This document shows positions 1 through 5,901 of a stretch of 5,990 bases of DNA, piece after piece; within the stretch, counting starts at the first letter, position 1; the number at the start of each line of letters is the position of its first letter. This stretch comes from JAWLGW01 sp964569055 (GTDB lineage Bacteria; Planctomycetota; J058). The position numbers and the translations under genes were made by a program. The stretch spans positions 1 to 5,990 of the forward strand of contig CAZMSZ010000436.1 of NCBI GenBank assembly GCA_964569055.1, given 5' to 3'. Below the pieces are notes generated by a model. It was not told where the DNA came from. It searched no databases and was given only the letters and a program-made list of their open reading frames with translations.

Positions 1-2
1 TC

Positions 3-1532
3 GCCGTCGCGCTGAGCGCGTCGGCCTGCCGCACCAACGTCCGCACCGCCGCCGTGGCGCGCCCGACCCGCCCGCTGGCCGCGGCGCCGGCCGCCAAGCC
101 GGTGCCCGCCCCCGATGCCGCGGCGATCCGCGCGCCCGAGGGCTACCGGGTCGAGGCGGTCCTGACCGACCTCGTCTACCCGAGCAGCATCGAGGTCGAC
201 GAGGCGGGCAACCTCTACGTGGCCGAGTCCGGCTACGTGTACGGCGACCCGCACGCGCCCGCCCGCCTGCTGCGGCTCTCGCCGGAGGGCGAGCTCGAGA
301 CGATCACCGACGCCCTGGTCGGCCCGGTGAACGACCTCTTGTGGGCGGACGGGCGGTTGTTCATCTCCCACCGCGGCAAGGTCTCGGTGCTCGAGCAGGA
401 CGGCGCGCTGCGCGACATCGTGACGGGGCTGCCGAGCTTCGGCGACCACCACAACAACCAGCTCGCCATGGGGTCGGACGGCAAGCTCTACATGGGGCAG
501 GGGACCGCCACCAACTCGGGCGTGGTGGGGGTCGACAACTTCCTGTTCGGCTGGCTCGCGCTCCACCCCGACCAGCACGACCGCTCGCCCTACCCGCTCA
601 AGCTGCGGGGCGAGGGGTTCGCGACGCTCAACCCGTTCGTGCTCGGCGGCGCGGAGTCGGCGCCGACCCGCACCACCGGCGCGTTCGCGGCGTTCGGCGA
701 CGAGCGCGACGAGGTGGACCCGACGGCGGTCAAGGCGAACGGCACGATCCTGCGGTTCAACCCCGACGGCTCGGAGCTCGAGGTCTACGCCTGGGGCCTG
801 CGCAACCCGTTCGGCCTGGAGTGGGGCGCCGACGGCCGGCTGTACTGCGCCGAGAACGGCTTCGACGAGCGCGGCAGCCGCCCGATCGCCAACGACACCG
901 ACGACCTGTACGCGATCGAGCAGGGCGCCTGGTACGGGTGGCCCGACTTCGCCGGCGGCGAGCCGGTGACCGACCCGCGCTTCCGCCCCGAGGACGGGCC
1001 CGAGCCCGAGATGCTCCTCGAGGACCACCCGCCGGTGGAGAAGCCGCTCATGACGTTCCCCACCCACACCGGGGTGGCCAAGCTGGCGGTCGATCGGACC
1101 GGCACGTTCGGCGCGCGCGGCGCGCTGTTCCTCGCCGCGTGGGGCCCGCTCACGCCGCTCTCCGGCCCCGCCGAGGCCGAGGCCCCGCGCCCGGCCGTGC
1201 TGCGGCTCGACCCGGTCGCCAAGCGCCACGAGGTGTTCCTCGAGGCCGCCCCCTCCGCCAACGGCGAGGCCGGCGGCGAGCCCGCGGGGCTGCGCCGGCC
1301 GATCGACGTGGTGTTCACGCCCAACGGCAAGGCGCTGTACGTGGTGGACCAGGGCGTGTTCGAGGTCCTCGCCACGCGGGTGCCCATGCCGCGGCCGCGC
1401 CCAGGGACCGGGGTGGTGTGGCGGGTGGTGCCCGAGGGCGCGCAGGTCGCGCCGCGAGCCGGGATCTCGGCCGGGCCGGGCGGGGCGCCGCGCGAGCGGG
1501 CGCTCCCGGCCGGGCTCAGACGCGACCGCTAG
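3..1532 (+). CDS. PQQ-dependent sugar (sorbosone/glucose) dehydrogenase-like beta-propeller lipoprotein, 5' partial
   Basis: The frame is open to the left edge, so the gene is truncated. The first in-window start (GTG at 54) is probably not the real one: upstream codons read AVALSASAC then RTN, like the end of a lipoprotein signal peptide with a lipobox-like A-S-A-C (Cys codon 27-29). Numbering from that GTG, propeller strands begin near residue 29 (EGYRVEAVL) and repeat through about 460. Family landmarks are GDHHNNQ at 130-136, whose histidines sit where soluble glucose dehydrogenase carries its catalytic His; SDGKLYMGQGT at 141-151; AWGLRNPFGLEW at 246-257; YGWPDFAGG at 294-302. Known relatives are periplasmic PQQ- and Ca2+-dependent oxidases of aldoses or sorbosone; the substrate here cannot be told, and the family includes members of unknown activity. 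The basic, proline-rich tail (about 445-492) runs into the opposing DUF4112 gene with a 17-bp 3' overlap. Confidence 0.85.
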   Translation, partial: AVALSASACRTNVRTAAVARPTRPLAAAPAAKPVPAPDAAAIRAPEGYRVEAVLTDLVYPSSIEVDEAGNLYVAESGYVYGDPHAPARLLRLSPEGELETITDALVGPVNDLLWADGRLFISHRGKVSVLEQDGALRDIVTGLPSFGDHHNNQLAMGSDGKLYMGQGTATNSGVVGVDNFLFGWLALHPDQHDRSPYPLKLRGEGFATLNPFVLGGAESAPTRTTGAFAAFGDERDEVDPTAVKANGTILRFNPDGSELEVYAWGLRNPFGLEWGADGRLYCAENGFDERGSRPIANDTDDLYAIEQGAWYGWPDFAGGEPVTDPRFRPEDGPEPEMLLEDHPPVEKPLMTFPTHTGVAKLAVDRTGTFGARGALFLAAWGPLTPLSGPAEAEAPRPAVLRLDPVAKRHEVFLEAAPSANGEAGGEPAGLRRPIDVVFTPNGKALYVVDQGVFEVLATRVPMPRPRPGTGVVWRVVPEGAQVAPRAGISAGPGGAPRERALPAGLRRDR

Positions 1533-1956
1533 CGGCGCGCGCCGAGCGGCGCCAGCGTCCGGCGCCGACCCGCGACAGCCGCTCGACCTCCCGCTCGAGC
1601 AGGCGCACGTTGCGCAGGTTGGCCCGAAACGCCGCGTCGAACACGTCGCCCGCCAGCGGGACGGCGCCGACCAGCGCGTCCAGCCCGGCGTTGGCGACCA
1701 TGCGCGCCAGGACCGCCCGCGAGACGCCCAGGCGGCGCGCCTCCCAGATCAAGTAGGCGGTGATCCCGGCGCCGAGCAGGTCCCCGACGCCCGGAATCAG
1801 CCCGAGCAGCGGGTCGAGCCCGACCCGGAAGCTGGTCCCCGGCACGCGGACCGCCGCGTCCAGGAGGCGCGCCAGCGCGCGCAGGCGCGCCAGGGTCACC
1901 AGCGGGTCGGGGGGCGCCGTCGCCTCAACGGAGCCGGACGGTCTCGCGCGCTTCAT
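1516..1956 (-). CDS. DUF4112 domain-containing protein
   Basis: This 146-residue protein matches the DUF4112 pattern along most of its length: LARLRALARLLDAAVRVPG near 22-40, the hydrophobic GLIPGVGD at 52-59, a membrane-like stretch (about 57-72), and ALVGAVPLAGDVFDAAF at 94-110 followed by RANLRNVRLLE. The family is widespread and small, is thought to associate with membranes, and has no established function. The ATG at 1956 lies inside the end of the upstream yqaE-like gene (32-bp overlap) and has no clear Shine-Dalgarno, so translation probably depends on coupling to that gene. A GTG at 1899 would give a non-overlapping 127-residue form that still keeps the whole domain; it also lacks a clear ribosome site. 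The 3' end overlaps the convergent dehydrogenase by 17 bp, leaving no room for a terminator between them. Confidence 0.85.
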   Translation of the reverse strand: MKRARPSGSVEATAPPDPLVTLARLRALARLLDAAVRVPGTSFRVGLDPLLGLIPGVGDLLGAGITAYLIWEARRLGVSRAVLARMVANAGLDALVGAVPLAGDVFDAAFRANLRNVRLLEREVERLSRVGAGRWRRSARAASGRV

Positions 1957-2134
1957 GCGCCAGTCGCCCGGGGCTCGGCTTCTTCACGATGACCCAGATC
2001 GCGTGGATCAAGCCCGGCACGTAGCCGAGCAGCGTGAGCACGATGTTGAGCCAGAAGTGCAGCCCCACCCCGACCTGCAAGAACACGCCGAGGGGCGGCA
2101 GCAGGATCGAGAGCAGCACACGGACCACGTCCAT
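1925..2134 (-). CDS. YqaE/Pmp3 (UPF0057) family small membrane protein
   Basis: The 69-residue product has the complete Pmp3/YqaE signature: LLSILLPPLGVFLQVGVG at 7-24, then HFWLNIVLTLLGYVPGLIHA at 26-45 and IWVIVKK. Two membrane helices (about 5-22 and 28-50) are separated by a short G-rich turn, with a basic C-terminal tail somewhat longer than that of the roughly 52-residue enterobacterial proteins. Family members sit in the cytoplasmic membrane; the yeast protein affects membrane potential and cation tolerance, and many bacterial ones respond to stress. Start: ATG at 2134 preceded by AGGAGG (2145 down to 2140) with a 5-nt spacer. That ribosome site is partly inside a hairpin. It is the first gene of a unit with DUF4112, whose start lies inside this gene. 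Confidence 0.93.
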   Translation of the reverse strand: MDVVRVLLSILLPPLGVFLQVGVGLHFWLNIVLTLLGYVPGLIHAIWVIVKKPSPGRLAHEARETVRLR

Positions 2135-2139
2135 GAGGG

Positions 2140-2160
2140 CCTCCTCCCCGTGGGGGAGGA
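2140..2160 (-). promoter_or_regulatory. Hairpin masking the Shine-Dalgarno of the YqaE-family gene
   Basis: In the minus-strand transcript TCCTCCCC (2160 to 2153), loop CAC, and GGGGAGGA (2149 to 2142) form a perfect 8-bp, mostly G-C stem. The AGGAGG ribosome site spans 2145 to 2140, so four of its six bases are in the stem, five bases before the ATG. The pairing is directly visible; control of translation by it is inference. No T-run follows, so it is not an intrinsic terminator. Confidence 0.5.
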
Positions 2161-2181
2161 CGCAAGGCGGGTGCCGCCGCC

Positions 2182-2236
2182 GAGCCCTGGAGGGGGTCGT
2201 CTTGGGCGACAGCCTACGTGCCCGTGCCCGTGCCCG
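2182..2236 (+). repeat. 55-bp sequence duplicated across the gap, left copy
   Basis: Identical base for base to 2337-2391 (offset 155). It ends exactly where the Ns begin. Contents: the stretch CTTGGGCGACAGCCTACG followed by the first GTGCCC hexamers of the array. Best explained as a shared contig-end k-mer and not as a biological duplication. Confidence 0.95.
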
Positions 2237-2336
2237 NNNNNNNNNNNNNNNNNNNNNNNNNNNNNNNNNNNNNNNNNNNNNNNNNNNNNNNNNNNNNNNN
2301 NNNNNNNNNNNNNNNNNNNNNNNNNNNNNNNNNNNN
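2237..2336. other. Assembly gap of 100 Ns
   Basis: Exactly 100 Ns, a conventional placeholder for a scaffold gap of unknown length. Identical 55-bp sequences abut both sides, so the true gap may be zero or negative, and both N block and one copy may be artefacts. Confidence 0.97.
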
Positions 2337-2391
2337 GAGCCCTGGAGGGGGTCGTCTTGGGCGACAGCCTACGTGCCCGTGCCCGTGCCCG
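2337..2391 (+). repeat. 55-bp sequence duplicated across the gap, right copy
   Basis: Exact copy of 2182-2236, starting at the first base after the Ns. It runs into the hexanucleotide array, the kind of low-complexity sequence at which short-read graphs break. Confidence 0.95.
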
Positions 2392-2420
2392 TGCTCGAGC
2401 TCGTGCTCGTGCTCGTGCTC
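2373..2420 (+). repeat. Hexanucleotide array, left arm of inverted-repeat element
   Basis: Eight in-register hexamers: GTGCCC three times, GTGCTC, GAGCTC, then GTGCTC three times. Going toward the core, the unit changes from GTGCCC to GTGCTC. It is the inverted counterpart of the array at 2528-2606. Array length is uncertain because the assembly breaks here; part of it also appears at 2222-2236 before the gap. Confidence 0.9.
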
Positions 2421-2527
2421 GAGGGCGCGACGAGAGATCGCTGTCGCTCGCCTCCCGTTCGCCACGTCAGAAGCGACGAGGGGCCAGGCGGACGGGCAAC
2501 GCACGGTTCGTGCGGCATTGTCAGAAC

Positions 2528-2606
<79 letters not shown>

Positions 2607-2665
2607 AAGGAGACGCCCCGCGCCCATGGCTCGCCGCGTCGACACCACCGGGGTAGCCTCGGGAC

Positions 2666-3625
2666 GTGCTCCCCGCCGCCCGTCGCCTCGTCTTGGTCTG
2701 TGCGCTGCTCCTGCTGAGCGGCGGCGCCGCCGCCGCCCAGGAGGAGGCGCGCGAGGTGCGAGGGGTGCTCTCGATCGAGCGGCAGCGCACGCGCCTGGTC
2801 GCGGGGCGCGCGGTCCAGGACGCCACGCTCGCGCTGCACCTCCACCTCCGCGAGGTGGAGGGCGCGCCCGACGAGGAGGGCGTGCGGCGGGTCGAGGTCA
2901 CGATCCGCGCGGTGCGCGGCGAGGTCGAGGCGCGCATGGTCGGGATCGGCACGCCCCGGCTGCGGTTCGACTCGCGCGACGCGCAGGAGGGCCCGCTGGC
3001 CCCCCTGGCCGCGCTCGTGGGCCAGAGGTTCCGCTATCTCGAGACGGCGGAGGGCGCGATCGAGGCCGTCGAGGGCGGCGACGCGCTGCGCGCGCGGCTC
3101 GCCCGCGCGAGCGCCGAGGCGGAGGGGCCGCCGGGGACCGAGACCATGCTCGCCCGCCTGGGCGCGTCGCTCGGCGACGCCTCGCTCGCCGCCACGCTCG
3201 ACCTGCTGCGGCGGCCGCCGCCCGCGGCCGGCCCGGACAGGGCGCGCTGGCGAGTCGAGCGGAGCGATCCGCTCCCCGACCTCGGCCTGCTCGAGCACGC
3301 GGTCGCGTACGAGCGCGAGGGCGAGCGCATGACGCTGGCTCTCGACGGCCCGGCGCGGCTGGCGCCCGACCCCGAGGCGGCCGGCGAGGGGGCGCGCGAC
3401 GTGCGGGTCCGCGCGGTCACGCTCCGGGGCGCTGCCCGGCTCGCGCCCGCGCCCGCGGGCGGCGAGCAGGTCGTCGCGGCCGAGGTGCGGCGCGAGGTGG
3501 ACGGGAGCGCGCGCGTGTTCCTCGGCGCGCGCCTCGCGCTGCGCGCGCGCGACGACCTGCGCTGGCGGCTCGAGCCCGACGAGGCGCCCGAGCCGAGCGC
3601 GCCCGAGCCGCCGCGCTACTTCTGA
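2666..3625 (+). CDS. Secreted protein of unknown function, DUF6263-like
   Basis: The 319-residue product starts at GTG 2666, the most upstream start possible since an in-frame TAG lies at 2654-2656; there is no strong Shine-Dalgarno. Residues 1-25 are a typical Sec signal peptide (RR, then LVLVCALLLL, cleavage likely around AAAAQ). The mature part alternates beta-like strands with charged loops and has no cysteine. The block LRFDSRDAQ (99-107), PLAPLAALVGQRFRYLETAEG (110-130) and AIEAVEGGDALRARLA (131-146), followed by WRVERSDPLPDLGLLEHAVAY (195-215), resembles DUF6263 proteins, which are exported and uncharacterised. That assignment is from memory of the pattern and is moderate. It ends in a proline/glutamate-rich tail and overlaps the convergent redoxin-like gene by 10 bp. 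It is a genuine gene: third codon positions are overwhelmingly G/C in this frame and the hydropathy is sensible. Confidence 0.8.
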   Translation: MLPAARRLVLVCALLLLSGGAAAAQEEAREVRGVLSIERQRTRLVAGRAVQDATLALHLHLREVEGAPDEEGVRRVEVTIRAVRGEVEARMVGIGTPRLRFDSRDAQEGPLAPLAALVGQRFRYLETAEGAIEAVEGGDALRARLARASAEAEGPPGTETMLARLGASLGDASLAATLDLLRRPPPAAGPDRARWRVERSDPLPDLGLLEHAVAYEREGERMTLALDGPARLAPDPEAAGEGARDVRVRAVTLRGAARLAPAPAGGEQVVAAEVRREVDGSARVFLGARLALRARDDLRWRLEPDEAPEPSAPEPPRYF

Positions 3626-4584
3626 TCGCGGCTCCGCGCCTCCCGCAGCGCGTCCTCGGCGACCTTGGTCCCCGCGACCCCGTTGCCCTGCGCCCAGCGC
3701 GCGAGCGCCGCCTCGCGCTCCTCGGGCGAGGCGCTGGCGAGCGAGGCCTCGAGCTTGCGCAAGGAGGAGGCGGCCTTGAGCTCGCGGATCACCGCCTCGT
3801 CGCGCCTCAGCTCGCGCAGGCGCGCCGCGGCCTGCCGGCCCTCGGCCTCCTCCCCGAAGGTCTTGGCGAGCGTGGTGTAGAGCGCGACGGCCCTGGCGTA
3901 GCGGCGCTCCTGCGCGAGCCCCTTGGCGCGCGCCAGCCGGCGGGCGGCGATCCGGGTGATCCGCTCGGCGAGGTAGGTCGCGTCCGCCACGGCGGTCCCG
4001 GCGGCGGCCAGCGCGCGCGCCTCCCGCCGCGCCCCGGCGAGGTCGCCCTTGAGGTAGCGGCGGAGGGCGCCGTGCAGCGCCTCGTGCAGCTCGCTCCGGC
4101 CCAGGCCGGGGTAGCGGACCTTGCGCAGCTCTGGCTCGAGCGCCTCCGCGAGCGCCTCGTCGCGGGGGTCACCGGCCCAGATCACCCTCCCGCCGAGGCC
4201 GATCAGCCACCCGCGCGGGAGCGCGCCGCCCGCGTCGTACTTCGCGACGCCGGCCGCGATCGGATAGGTCCGGCCCCTCACCGCCGCGCGGACCTCCGCC
4301 GCCTGCGGGGCCTCGGCCAGCAGCGCGATCACGCGCAGGCCGCGCTCGCCGTGGTCGTCCTCGAGGCGCTGCAGCCGCCCGAGCAGCGCCTCCCCGCCAG
4401 GGCCCAGCTTGGCCACCAGCACCACCTCGCCGCGCAGCGCCGCGAGGGAGGCGACCTCGGGGGCGTTCGCCACCCACTCGACGCCGTCCAGCTCGGGCGC
4501 GGGGTCTCCCACCTCGGGCGAGCCGGCGCGCGCGGACCCGGCGGCGAGCGCGATCAGCGTCGCGGCGATGAGCAGGCGCGTCAT
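3616..4584 (-). CDS. Secreted thioredoxin-fold (redoxin/TlpA-like) protein lacking cysteines, with helical C-terminal domain
   Basis: I chose ATG 4584 (322 residues), which has GGAGG five bases upstream (4594 to 4590); a GTG six bases earlier would overlap that site. Residues 1-20 are a signal peptide (LLIAATLIALAAGSARA). Residues 24-145 follow the redoxin pattern: VGDPAPELDGVEW (25-37), LAALRGEVVLVAKLGP (47-62), RGLRVIALLAE (81-91), then LPRGWLIGLGGRVIWAGDP (122-140), matching the cis-proline and terminal strands. The usual WCxxC position reads KLGPGGE, and the whole protein has no cysteine, so thiol redox chemistry is excluded; a binding or structural role is inferred. Residues 160-322 are charged helices, with a TPR-like stretch near 226-262 (RRYARAVALYTTLAKTF, then AARLRELRRDE), as seen in several planctomycete-type exported thioredoxin-like proteins. 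It is convergent with the preceding gene and divergent from the lipoprotein at 4704. Confidence 0.8.
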   Translation of the reverse strand: MTRLLIAATLIALAAGSARAGSPEVGDPAPELDGVEWVANAPEVASLAALRGEVVLVAKLGPGGEALLGRLQRLEDDHGERGLRVIALLAEAPQAAEVRAAVRGRTYPIAAGVAKYDAGGALPRGWLIGLGGRVIWAGDPRDEALAEALEPELRKVRYPGLGRSELHEALHGALRRYLKGDLAGARREARALAAAGTAVADATYLAERITRIAARRLARAKGLAQERRYARAVALYTTLAKTFGEEAEGRQAAARLRELRRDEAVIRELKAASSLRKLEASLASASPEEREAALARWAQGNGVAGTKVAEDALREARSRDQK

Positions 4585-4703
4585 GAACACCTCCAGCTCG
4601 CGGAGGTTACACCAGCGCGCCCGCCGCGTGAGCGGCGCGCGTCGAGCGCACGGGCGGCGGGCCGCGCGCGCCGGTGCTATGACTGCCGGGAGGAGGTCCG
4701 CTC
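4585..4703. promoter_or_regulatory. Divergent promoter region between redoxin-like and lipoprotein genes
   Basis: These 119 bp separate two head-to-head genes and should carry both promoters. On the plus strand CTATGACT at 4677-4684 is a rare A/T-bearing spot that could be a -10-like site, about 20 bp before AGGAGG (4691-4696, 7 nt from ATG 4704); no -35 is evident. The rest is GC-rich with GC-palindromic stretches. Promoter function follows from gene arrangement and not from a recognised motif. Confidence 0.35.
4589..4607 (-). promoter_or_regulatory. Hairpin masking the Shine-Dalgarno of the redoxin-like gene
   Basis: In the minus-strand transcript ACCTCC (4607 to 4602), loop GCGAGCT, and GGAGGT (4594 to 4589) form a perfect 6-bp stem. 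GGAGGT is the ribosome site and ACCTCC equals the core anti-Shine-Dalgarno of 16S rRNA. The ATG follows four bases after the stem. The pairing is visible; a regulatory role is inferred. Confidence 0.45.
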
Positions 4704-5735
4704 ATGCGACCCCGACGCTGGCCCGCGCTCCTTTGCGCCCTGCTCCTCGCCGGCTGCCTCGAGCGCGAGGAGGCCGTGACCGTCACCCCCGACGGCGCGC
4801 TGGAGGTCGTGCACACGATCCGCGGCGACGCGGGCGACCTCGACGGCGGCGCGGCGCGGTATCCCACCGCGGGGCCGTGGGAGGCGCGCCGCGAGGTGCG
4901 GCCGCGCGACGACGGGAAGGAGGAGCACGTCCTCGTGGCGCGGGCCAGGTTCGCCTCCGCCGCCGAGGTCCCGACCCACTTCGGCGCGCCGGGCGAGCCC
5001 GAGGGCGCGCCCCTGCAGATGACGACGCGGCTCGCGGTCGTGGCCGAGCCCGGCGCGACGCGTTACGTGTTCGCCCGCACCTACGGCGCGCGCGCCTGGG
5101 GCGACTACCGGGTCCTCCACGCGCGCGCGTTCGACCAACAGGTGCGCGCGCTGCTCGCGCCCGAGAGGGGCGGCTTCGACGCGCTGAGCGGCGCGGAGCA
5201 GGACCGGGTGTTCCAGGCGGTGATCGAGTGGGAGCGCGGCAAGGCTGGCCGCTGGACCGAGCAGGCCCTGCGCGCGGCCGCGCCCGACCGGGCCGAGGCG
5301 CCGCTCGCCCGCCTCGCCGCCCAGGACGCGGTCGGCGCGTTCTTCGCGCGCGAGCTCCCGGTCGAGCGCGCCCGCGCGCTGTTCGACCTCGCCCGCGCCG
5401 ACCCGGCCCGACTCGAGGGCGAGCTGCGCGGCCTGCAGGCCCGCCACGACCACGAGGTGAGCGAGGCGCTGCGCCGCGCGCTCGCGCTCGGCCCAGAGCA
5501 GGCGACCCGCCTGCGCGAGGCGCTCGAGGCCGAGCGCCGCACGTTCGAGGTGACCGAGGACCTCGGCGACGAGCGGTTCGTGGTCCGCCTCCGCCTGCCC
5601 GGCCGGGTCGAGCGCCACGACGCCGACGCGGTCGAGGACGGCGCGCTGGTGTGGCGCTTCACCGGCGAGGAGCTGCGCGACCGCGAGGTGACTCTGCTGG
5701 CGACGTCGGTGCTGGAGTCAGTCGGCCGCAGATGA
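4704..5735 (+). CDS. Lipoprotein of unknown function
   Basis: ATG 4704 is preceded by AGGAGG with a 7-nt spacer, a strong and unambiguous start. The N-terminus is a lipoprotein signal: basic MRPRRW, hydrophobic core, lipobox LLAG-C with the lipidated Cys at residue 18. Right after it comes EREEAVTVTPDGALEVVHTI (20-39), a pattern I associate with large lipoproteins of planctomycete-like bacteria that begin with a beta-strand domain. Residues 105-135 (MTTRLAVVAEPGATRYVF and on) look beta-rich; 140-280 are mostly amphipathic helices rich in Ala, Arg and Glu; 281-336 return to strands ending DGALVWRFTGEELRDREVTL. The symmetrical beta-helix-beta arrangement suggests one domain with a long helical insertion. 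No catalytic motif is recognised. The protein is anchored in a membrane facing the periplasm, by the signal. It is followed 18 bp later by the inverted-repeat element, which separates it from the convergent rlmN. Confidence 0.82.
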   Translation: MRPRRWPALLCALLLAGCLEREEAVTVTPDGALEVVHTIRGDAGDLDGGAARYPTAGPWEARREVRPRDDGKEEHVLVARARFASAAEVPTHFGAPGEPEGAPLQMTTRLAVVAEPGATRYVFARTYGARAWGDYRVLHARAFDQQVRALLAPERGGFDALSGAEQDRVFQAVIEWERGKAGRWTEQALRAAAPDRAEAPLARLAAQDAVGAFFARELPVERARALFDLARADPARLEGELRGLQARHDHEVSEALRRALALGPEQATRLREALEAERRTFEVTEDLGDERFVVRLRLPGRVERHDADAVEDGALVWRFTGEELRDREVTLLATSVLESVGRR

Positions 5736-5753
5736 CGTGAGGCCTGCGAGCCT

Positions 5754-5901
5754 GGAAATATGGAATACAAACAGGGAATTAAAGAATTAGAAATGCCAGA
5801 ACGACTGTCGCCGAGGCGGCGCGCGGTCGTCGGTGAGGCGCTCGCGCGGTCAGCGACAGCCATTCCTCATTTCCAGTTCCCAGTTCCCTGTTGATATTCC
5901 C
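5754..5901. repeat. A+T-rich inverted-repeat element between the lipoprotein gene and rlmN
   Basis: Left arm 5754-5811 and right arm 5853-5901 are imperfect inverted copies around a 41-bp GC-rich core (5812-5852). Exact matches between arms: AACAGGGAA (5770-5778) with TTCCCTGTT (5884-5892); GAAATG (5790-5795) with CATTTC (5868-5873); CTGTCGC (5805-5811) with GCGACAG (5853-5859). Between these the arms are degenerate units of about 7 nt, clearest in the right arm read from the minus strand: GGGAACT, GGGAACT, GGAAATG, AGGAATG. The left arm up to about 5800 is two thirds A+T and nearly all purine on this strand, unlike anything else here. No transposase or target-site duplication is recognisable. 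It could be a small non-autonomous mobile element, a spreading intergenic repeat, or act as a bidirectional terminator in this convergent gap. Confidence 0.75.

Noticed and set aside
1572..1580. GCGACAGCC as a third copy of the element motif
   Set aside because: It is within coding sequence of DUF4112 with no array beside it; most likely chance in GC-rich DNA.
341..1756. 471-codon plus-strand open frame
   Set aside because: Arg/Gly-rich shadow of the dehydrogenase in another frame, running antisense over DUF4112.
4677..5618. 313-codon minus-strand open frame
   Set aside because: Antisense shadow of the lipoprotein gene; the plus-strand gene has a strong ribosome site, a lipobox and a sensible composition.
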